Below are positions 57,919 through 64,000 of a DNA stretch of 64,000 bases, in pieces. The stretch comes from Pseudoteredinibacter isoporae (GTDB lineage Bacteria; Pseudomonadota; Gammaproteobacteria; Pseudomonadales; Cellvibrionaceae). The notes under the pieces are model-generated. The model had not been told where the DNA came from and made no database searches. It saw nothing but the letters and a program-made list of their open reading frames with translations. The translations under genes were made by a program, and so were the position numbers. Within the stretch, counting starts at the first letter, position 1, and every line of letters begins with the position of its first letter. Location of the stretch: assembly GCF_011602085.1 (NCBI RefSeq), contig NZ_JAAONY010000001.1, positions 1,975,010 through 2,039,009 on the forward strand, given 5' to 3'.

Positions 57919-60900
57919 ATGGCGGATAACGTTGTTGTAAATGACAATTCAAATACCAATCAGACCAGTACGGATGTGGCGACAAGTGATGTTGCCGCGG
58001 CTGATCGAGGTACCGTTGTTGCAATAAAAGGAATTGTTCTTGACGGAGGTAGTGCCGTTGAAATGGGCCAGAAAGTTGGCCTTGGCGATAATCTGGTGAC
58101 CGAAGCCGGGGCAGCGATTGTTATCAAGTTCCCTGGTGGCGGTTTGTTGGTATTGGGCCACAATCAAAGTATCGATATTGATCAGCGTTTGATGGATCTG
58201 ATTCGGAAAAATGACGTTAAAGATTCCGTTGAAGAAGGCATCGATTTTGATCGACTACAGCAAGGCCTTGAAGAAGGTTTAAGCCTTGATGAATTACTGC
58301 CGGCCGCAGCAGCGGGTACGGCCCCAACCGGTGGTGGCGGCGATAGTGCGGTTGCCACAGGTGTTCGTTTTGTCATGACCGGTGACGAAACCATCCCGTT
58401 GGCGGGTTTTGAAACCACGCCGCCAAGTTCTTCTTTTGTTGATAATAACGATCAATCTGATCCTATTGATTCCGCTCCTGAAGCAAGTGATGACACCGAA
58501 GAGGTCACTGCTTTGGGTGTGGCCACCGGTAACGTTGTAACCGGTATTGATATCGCCAACGGCGATGACAATGATTTTGATGGCAATGCGGACGATTCCG
58601 GCATCAATGGTTTTGGTGATGCGGTTGTTGTTGGTGTTTCTTTGGGTGATACCCAAGCGGCATTAATTGACAGCGACACCGTGGGTGTTGAGTTGGTTTC
58701 TGACAAAGGTGTGCTAATCGTCAATGGGGACGGTAGTTACACCTACACACCAAACCGCGATGCCAGCGGTATCGACTCTTTCACTTACACCATTATCGAT
58801 TCTGACGACGATACCTCCACGGCGACCTTGACGATCAATATTGACGGTATTCCTCGTCTGGACGTAACAGATCCAGGTACCGATGCTCAAGGCGGTTTGG
58901 TCAATACCGTGAACGAAGCTGGTTTGCCAGAAGGTACAGGCGAACTGTCCGATGGTAATGGCGCAAACAACAGCGATAATTCTGAAACCACCACTGGCAG
59001 CTTTAGTTTTCTGGCCGGTGATGGCGAGGCGACCATCAGTATTGGTGGTGTAGTGGTTCTGAACAATGGCCAATTAGAAGGCACTGTTGTTCAGGGTACT
59101 TTCGGTACATTGACCATTACCTCTGTAAGCGGCAATCAAATTAATTACAGCTACACTTTGGATCGCGCAGCGGATCACAGTAATGGTCCGGTGAACGAAG
59201 TGTTGCCCGTTGTGGTTTCCGATGCGGATGGCAATTCTGCAGATGATGCGACAGGCAATCTGCAGATTAATATTCTGGACGACGCGCCGATCGCGGCCGA
59301 TCAAATTGATTCTATCGATACCAGTTTGGTGGCAACGGGTAATGTGATTACCGGCGTTGATATCCCTTCTGGTGACAGCAACACAACCGATGGGCAGGCC
59401 GATATTGCAGGCGCCGATGGCTTTGATTCGGCCGGCGTTGTGGGCGTTATTGCTGGCGATTCTGGTGCGGCTTCGACCGGTGGTGTTGGCACGGCAGTAA
59501 GTTCTGACAAGGGCACCATCGTTATTAATGCTGATGGTAGCTATACCTACACAGCCAACCCGGGTGTGTTTGGTGAAGATGTCTTTACTTACACGGTAAG
59601 TGACAGTGATGGCAGCACTTCCGTAGCGACGATCACAATCAATGTTGATGCCGCGAACGTATTATCGGATGACGATGAGTCAGCCAGTACTTTGTCAGGT
59701 CAAAGTGCCAGTGGTAATGTTTTAGCGAATACCGATAACCCTGATGGCCCGGAGCCAGCGACGGTTGTTTCCTTTACCGTTGGTGGTGATACTTTCCAGC
59801 CTGGCGAAACCGCGAATATTATTGGTGTGGGTTCAATTACTATCAGCGAAAATGGTAGTTATACCTTTACGGCAAGTGCCACATTTTCCGGCACGGTTCC
59901 GCCCATCAATTACACCGTAACCGACGGCCCGAACACCGACGATTCGGTGTTAACTTTCACCGTTATTGATCCGAACACACCGCCGATTGCCAGTAACGAT
60001 GTTGTTGGCGGGAACACAACTAATTCCCCAGTCGTGATTGATGTACTGGCGAATGACAATGACCCGGATGGCTCACTCGTTCCCAGCAGTGTTCAAATTG
60101 TTGGAACCCCAGGTGCAGGCACCAGTTTGACAGTTGGTGGGCAAGGTGTGTGGTCCGTAAACAGTGCTACCGGTGAAATTACTTTCACACCAGAGGCTGG
60201 TTTTACTGGCGATCCTTCACCAATCAGTTATACCGTTGCTGATAATGATGGCGCGATTTCAAATCAGGCAACCGTAACCATTTCTTTTACGGCGCAACCT
60301 CCAACCGCCGTTATCGATAGCAGCACCGGTAATACAACGACTCAACCGGTTACCGTCGATGTGCTGGCGAACGACAGCGATCCTGATGGCAGTTTGAATC
60401 CTGCGTCGGTGCAAATTACCGGTACGGCAAACCCAGGTGAATCTTTGGTGGTCGCGGGTGAGGGTACCTGGAGTGTGAACACCACTACCGGTGAGATTAC
60501 CTTCACTCCGGAAGCGGGTTTTACAACCAACCCTGCACCGATTACCTACACCGTTGAAGATAATGATGGTAATGAATCCAATGCGGCGGCGGTAAGCGTA
60601 AGCTATGTCGCGCAACCACCTGTTGCGGTCGATGATGTGGGTAGTGCAACGGCATTGAACACAGCATCGACCATCAACGTTGCTGGTAACGATACCGATG
60701 ACGGTACCCTGGATCTGAATTCCATTTTGATTGAAACTCCAGGTGGTCAGGTTACAAGTTTAACGGTTGCCAATGAAGGTGTTTGGACGGTTGGCCCGAA
60801 CCCTGGTCAAATTACTTTTACTCCTGATGCAGGTTTCATCAGCAACCCAACACCGATTCAATACTCCATTGCCGACAACGAAGGTTTGCGCTCCAATTCT

Positions 60901-63900
60901 GCAACGGTTTCCGCTATTTATGAAACCGCGCCAACCGTATCGGTTAACGATGTAACAGTGAATGAACAGGCCGGTACGCTCGAATTTACTGTGACGCTTT
61001 CCAGCTCCACGCTGCAAGATGTGACCTTTGATTTTGCGACCAGCAACGGCACGGCAATTGCCGGCGCTGATTACACAGCGACGACCGGAAGCGGAACGGT
61101 TACCGCAGGTAGTTTAACGACGACCATTTCAATTCCGATTACCGATGATTTCCTGGCGGAAGGCAGCGAAAACTTTAATATCGATCTCAGTAATCTGAGT
61201 GCGAACACAGCAACTAACGGCCATGATCTAAGCGGTGTTGGTACAATTACCGATGAGCCTACACAAGGCCCGGAAGATACAGTGACTGTTTCTTTAAGCG
61301 GTCCGGCAAACGTTGTTGAGAGTGCTACGACTACCAACTACACCGTAACCTTGAGTGAAACTGTTCCGGTAGGCAGCACAGCGACAGTTAATTTGTCGTA
61401 CACCTACACAACGGCATCCGGTGACGATATTACCGAAGTAGCGAGTGTCACGGTTTCTGGTGGAGCCAACACCGCGGTATTCACCATTGATACTATTGAT
61501 GATGCGTTTGCAGAAGGTGCGGAAGATTTTAATGTCTCGATTGCAAGTGCGAGCAGCCCGGCTTTTGAAGCGCTTGCTCCTCACGGCACCAACAATAATG
61601 TGACCACTACGATTACCGATCAGACCGGTCCGGATAATCCTCCGGGTGACGAAGATAGAATTTTTGCGCGGCTAACTCAAGATGTCACAAGCATTGCTGA
61701 GAACGGTGGCCAGGTAACGTATACGGTTACTCTGGTGGATGAAAATGACAATCCGATTACGGTTCCTGCAGGGCAAACGGTCACAGTTGGTTTGGCGTAC
61801 ACCGGCACGGCGTCGGGCACCGATTACTCAGGTGAGCAGGCGTCTGTCACCATTAGTGGTGGCAGCAACAATGCGTCCTTTGTTGTCACGGGCGTTGACG
61901 ATGCTGTGGGTGAGGGTAATGAAACCATCATTGTTGATATTGACTCCATTACCGACAGCGGTGCCTTCGAAGACGTTGCTGAGCATGCTGATAATCAGGT
62001 AACGACGACGATCATCGATGACGATGGTGCACCCTCATTAAGCATTGACGATGTGACCGTCGATGAATCTGCAGGTACCGCCACTTTCACAGTGACATTG
62101 AGTCCAGTCGCGGCCGGCCCTGTTACTGTGGATTACGCAACCAGTAATGGTACTGCAACAGCAGGTGCAGACTATACGTCTACCAGCGGCACATTGACGT
62201 TCGCGGCCGGTGTAGGAACTCAGACGATCACTGTTCCAATCACTGACGATGTTCTGGATGAAAATTCCGAAAACTTCAATGTCGTTTTGACTAACCCTAA
62301 CGGTGCAAGCATCAGTGATGATACCGGTGTCGGTACCATCCTGGACGAAGTCACGCCTGGTCCTGATGACACGGTTACCGTTTCACTCGCAGGCCCGGCG
62401 AATGTTGTTGAAGGTGAAACCACCACCGATTACACCGTAACCTTGAGTGAATCCGTTCCAGCGGGTAACAGTGTCACTGTGAATTTGACGTACACCTACA
62501 ACGACGCTGATGGCAATGACATCACTGAAGTTGCAAGCGTTGTCGTCACTGGTGGAAACAGTACGGCCACTTTTGATCTTCAGACTATCGATGATGCTTT
62601 CGCAGAAGGCGCGGAAGATTTTGATGTCTCTATCGGGACTATTGTTGATACCGACAGCTCCTTCGAAGCAATTGCTGCGCATGCAACAAACAACACCGTT
62701 AACACAACCATTACGGATCAAACCGGTTCCGATAATCCTCCGGGTGACGAAGATAGAATTTTTGCGCGTTTGACTCAAAGTACCGACACCATAGCTGAAA
62801 ATGGTGGTCAGGTGACTTACACCGTCACTCTGGTTGATCAAAACGGTATTCCAGTGACTGTGCCAGCAGGTGAGACCGTCACAGTTGGTTTAGCGTACAC
62901 CGGTACAGCTTCCGGGACCGACTACTCGGGCGAGCAAGCTTCTGTCACCATTAGTGGCGGCAGCAATAATGCGTCCTTTGTTGTGACTGGTGTTGACGAT
63001 GCGGTGGGTGAGGGCAATGAAACCATCATTGTTGATATCGATTCCATCACTGACACTGGTGCGTTCGAGGATGTAGCTGAGCACGCTGATAATCAAGTGA
63101 CGACCACCATCACCGATGACGATGGCACGCCGTCTTTGAGCATCAATGATGTGACCGTCAATGAAGGTGACGGTACTGCGACTTTTACTGTGACGCTAAA
63201 TCCAGTTGCCGCAGGTCCAGTCACCGTAGACTATGCAACCAATAATGGCACCGCGACCGCGGGTGAGGATTACACCTCCAGCACTGGTACGCTGACATTT
63301 GCGGCTGGCGTTGCTACGCAGACCATTACTGTACCCATTTCCGATGATGCTCTGGATGAAAACTCCGAGAACTTCAATGTTGTGTTGAGCAACGCTAATG
63401 GTGCAAGCATCAGCGACGATACCGGTGTCGGTACAATTTTGGATGAAACTACAGCTGATACCGTATTGGTTTCCCTTTCAGGTCCAACGGACGTTGTTGA
63501 AGGTGCCACCACAACGGATTACACCGTAACGTTGAGTGAGACGGTTCCTGCTGGTAGCAGTGTTACTGTGAACTTGGCTTACACCTACACGACGGCTTCC
63601 GGTTCGGATATCACCGAAGTGGCAAGCGTTGTTGTGACCGGTGGGAATAGCACTGCCACATTTAACATTGTCACTCTGGATGACTTCCTCGCGGAAGGCG
63701 CAGAGCAGTTTAACGTGTCCATTAGCACCGTTGTGGATACTGACAGCTCCTTCGAAGCGATTGCAGTTGATACCGCGAACGATGACGTCACCACAACGAT
63801 TACGGATCAAACCGGTTCCGATAACCCTCCTGGAACCGAAGATACGGTCTATGCCGTTATCGAAAGCAATGGTGCGGTGACCGAAGGCACTGACTCCATC

Positions 63901-64000
63901 TTCACCGTGTCTCTGATTGATGAGAACGGCAACGCCGTTTCAGTCACTCAGGATATGGAGGTGAACGTCGTCTTCGCCAACGGCACAGCCGAGAACGGTG
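57919..64000 (+). CDS. Giant LapA-like repeat adhesin, 3' end beyond window
   Basis: The first 2027 codons of a secreted biofilm adhesin are seen with no stop. Residues 1-127 form the retention module that keeps Lap adhesins threaded through the outer membrane channel, with GTVVAIKGIVLDGG and FPGGGLLVLGHNQSIDID. PAAAAG at 128-133 is a candidate cut site for a LapG-type protease. Then come VCBS/cadherin-like domains (GDGSYTYTPN, DSFTYTI) to about residue 685, three ~106-residue Ig-like repeats, and Calx-beta-like domains in a ~364-residue super-repeat. C-terminal RTX repeats and the secretion signal would lie outside. Fine GTGGAAAAG precedes the ATG. Confidence 0.94.
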   Translation, partial: MADNVVVNDNSNTNQTSTDVATSDVAAADRGTVVAIKGIVLDGGSAVEMGQKVGLGDNLVTEAGAAIVIKFPGGGLLVLGHNQSIDIDQRLMDLIRKNDVKDSVEEGIDFDRLQQGLEEGLSLDELLPAAAAGTAPTGGGGDSAVATGVRFVMTGDETIPLAGFETTPPSSSFVDNNDQSDPIDSAPEASDDTEEVTALGVATGNVVTGIDIANGDDNDFDGNADDSGINGFGDAVVVGVSLGDTQAALIDSDTVGVELVSDKGVLIVNGDGSYTYTPNRDASGIDSFTYTIIDSDDDTSTATLTINIDGIPRLDVTDPGTDAQGGLVNTVNEAGLPEGTGELSDGNGANNSDNSETTTGSFSFLAGDGEATISIGGVVVLNNGQLEGTVVQGTFGTLTITSVSGNQINYSYTLDRAADHSNGPVNEVLPVVVSDADGNSADDATGNLQINILDDAPIAADQIDSIDTSLVATGNVITGVDIPSGDSNTTDGQADIAGADGFDSAGVVGVIAGDSGAASTGGVGTAVSSDKGTIVINADGSYTYTANPGVFGEDVFTYTVSDSDGSTSVATITINVDAANVLSDDDESASTLSGQSASGNVLANTDNPDGPEPATVVSFTVGGDTFQPGETANIIGVGSITISENGSYTFTASATFSGTVPPINYTVTDGPNTDDSVLTFTVIDPNTPPIASNDVVGGNTTNSPVVIDVLANDNDPDGSLVPSSVQIVGTPGAGTSLTVGGQGVWSVNSATGEITFTPEAGFTGDPSPISYTVADNDGAISNQATVTISFTAQPPTAVIDSSTGNTTTQPVTVDVLANDSDPDGSLNPASVQITGTANPGESLVVAGEGTWSVNTTTGEITFTPEAGFTTNPAPITYTVEDNDGNESNAAAVSVSYVAQPPVAVDDVGSATALNTASTINVAGNDTDDGTLDLNSILIETPGGQVTSLTVANEGVWTVGPNPGQITFTPDAGFISNPTPIQYSIADNEGLRSNSATVSAIYETAPTVSVNDVTVNEQAGTLEFTVTLSSSTLQDVTFDFATSNGTAIAGADYTATTGSGTVTAGSLTTTISIPITDDFLAEGSENFNIDLSNLSANTATNGHDLSGVGTITDEPTQGPEDTVTVSLSGPANVVESATTTNYTVTLSETVPVGSTATVNLSYTYTTASGDDITEVASVTVSGGANTAVFTIDTIDDAFAEGAEDFNVSIASASSPAFEALAPHGTNNNVTTTITDQTGPDNPPGDEDRIFARLTQDVTSIAENGGQVTYTVTLVDENDNPITVPAGQTVTVGLAYTGTASGTDYSGEQASVTISGGSNNASFVVTGVDDAVGEGNETIIVDIDSITDSGAFEDVAEHADNQVTTTIIDDDGAPSLSIDDVTVDESAGTATFTVTLSPVAAGPVTVDYATSNGTATAGADYTSTSGTLTFAAGVGTQTITVPITDDVLDENSENFNVVLTNPNGASISDDTGVGTILDEVTPGPDDTVTVSLAGPANVVEGETTTDYTVTLSESVPAGNSVTVNLTYTYNDADGNDITEVASVVVTGGNSTATFDLQTIDDAFAEGAEDFDVSIGTIVDTDSSFEAIAAHATNNTVNTTITDQTGSDNPPGDEDRIFARLTQSTDTIAENGGQVTYTVTLVDQNGIPVTVPAGETVTVGLAYTGTASGTDYSGEQASVTISGGSNNASFVVTGVDDAVGEGNETIIVDIDSITDTGAFEDVAEHADNQVTTTITDDDGTPSLSINDVTVNEGDGTATFTVTLNPVAAGPVTVDYATNNGTATAGEDYTSSTGTLTFAAGVATQTITVPISDDALDENSENFNVVLSNANGASISDDTGVGTILDETTADTVLVSLSGPTDVVEGATTTDYTVTLSETVPAGSSVTVNLAYTYTTASGSDITEVASVVVTGGNSTATFNIVTLDDFLAEGAEQFNVSISTVVDTDSSFEAIAVDTANDDVTTTITDQTGSDNPPGTEDTVYAVIESNGAVTEGTDSIFTVSLIDENGNAVSVTQDMEVNVVFANGTAENG
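58300..58317 (+). other. Candidate LapG proteolysis site in adhesin
   Basis: These codons give PAAAAG (residues 128-133), matching the T/P/A-A-A-G type motif cut by LapG in LapA-family adhesins and lying at the usual distance (about 110-130 residues) from the N-terminus, just before a Gly-rich linker. Confidence 0.7.
59980..60930 (+). repeat. Three tandem Ig-like repeats in adhesin (318, 318, 315 bp)
   Basis: Units start at 59980, 60298 and 60616, each opening with a Pro-Pro pair and containing VDVLANDxDPDGSL (or a variant), GEITFTPEAGF and YTVxDNDG. Units one and two have exactly equal length. They are protein-level repeats with moderate DNA divergence, least similar in unit three. Confidence 0.85.
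61273..64000 (+). repeat. Calx-beta super-repeat of about 1.09 kb in adhesin
   Basis: Units start at 61273, 62365 and 63454 (lengths 1092, 1089, and one cut by the window edge). Each unit contains a DTVxVSLSGPxxVVE domain, an EDRIFARLTQ domain and a PSLSIxDVTV domain of Calx-beta type. Stretches such as the 53 bases around GGGTGACGAAGATAG are nearly identical between units 1 and 2, indicating recent duplication or conversion. The third unit diverges after GSDNPPG. Confidence 0.88.

Noticed and set aside
59980..63453. Regular repeats that might suggest a CRISPR array
   Set aside because: Repeat units are 315-1092 bp, in frame and protein-coding; there are no short identical repeats with unique spacers.
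58182..63810. Many open frames antisense to the adhesin
   Set aside because: They are repeated because the adhesin is repetitive, and they encode Thr/Val/Pro/Ser-rich nonsense without ribosome binding sites.

Overview
This window comes from a gammaproteobacterial chromosome of roughly 50% GC. The order pyrG-kdsA-eno-ftsB-ispD-ispF-truD-pcm-nlpD-rpoS, with fdxA, mutS, pncC(cinA)-recA-recX nearby, is the arrangement known from Pseudomonas and relatives. The TonB receptors, the large secreted adhesin and the many two-component systems suggest a free-living, probably marine or biofilm-forming member of the Pseudomonadales/Cellvibrionales area. No mobile element, CRISPR array, tRNA or rRNA was seen.

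Layout. (1) 1-10 kb is a core block on the + strand: nucleotide synthesis (pyrG), KDO synthesis (kdsA), glycolysis (eno), division (ftsB), MEP isoprenoid pathway (ispD, ispF), tRNA modification (truD), protein repair (pcm), a DUF368/PopT-type lipid-carrier translocase, nlpD and rpoS. surE, usually between truD and pcm, is absent. (2) 10.2-14 kb on the - strand holds a histidine phosphatase, fdxA and mutS. (3) 14.4-47 kb is accessory. It contains a stand-alone thrS with an unusual active-site residue and a 32-bp perfect palindrome upstream that looks like a double Zur box; a secreted endonuclease/phosphatase-fold protein followed by an acid-phosphatase gene broken by an in-frame stop; mgsA; a hybrid kinase and NarL-type regulator flanked by genes for secreted proteins, two of which share a promoter-like element; a glutaredoxin/VOC/MBL/outer-membrane barrel group under a divergent LysR gene; a hydrolase/TetR pair with two operators; an iron-linked block (PepSY protein, Cpx-like two-component system, TonB receptor with a Fur box); an acyl-CoA synthetase/GntP permease/enoyl-CoA hydratase cluster with an AraC regulator; and a second TonB receptor. 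(4) 47-51.4 kb returns to core-like genes: a saccharopine-dehydrogenase-like enzyme, pncC, recA with tandem SOS boxes, and recX. (5) 51.7-64 kb is a Lap-type large-adhesin system: type I secretion ABC transporter, membrane fusion protein with a very long low-complexity N-terminus, TolC-type outer membrane protein, and the first 2027 codons of a giant adhesin. The adhesin has an N-terminal retention module, a candidate LapG cleavage site and long tandem repeats, and runs off the window.

The most interesting points are the probable zinc-limitation-type ThrRS with its palindrome, the shared 53-bp upstream element next to the NarL-type regulator, the nonsense codon in the acid phosphatase, and the atypical membrane fusion protein of the adhesin exporter. 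Functional assignments rest on motif recognition by eye; no database search was run.
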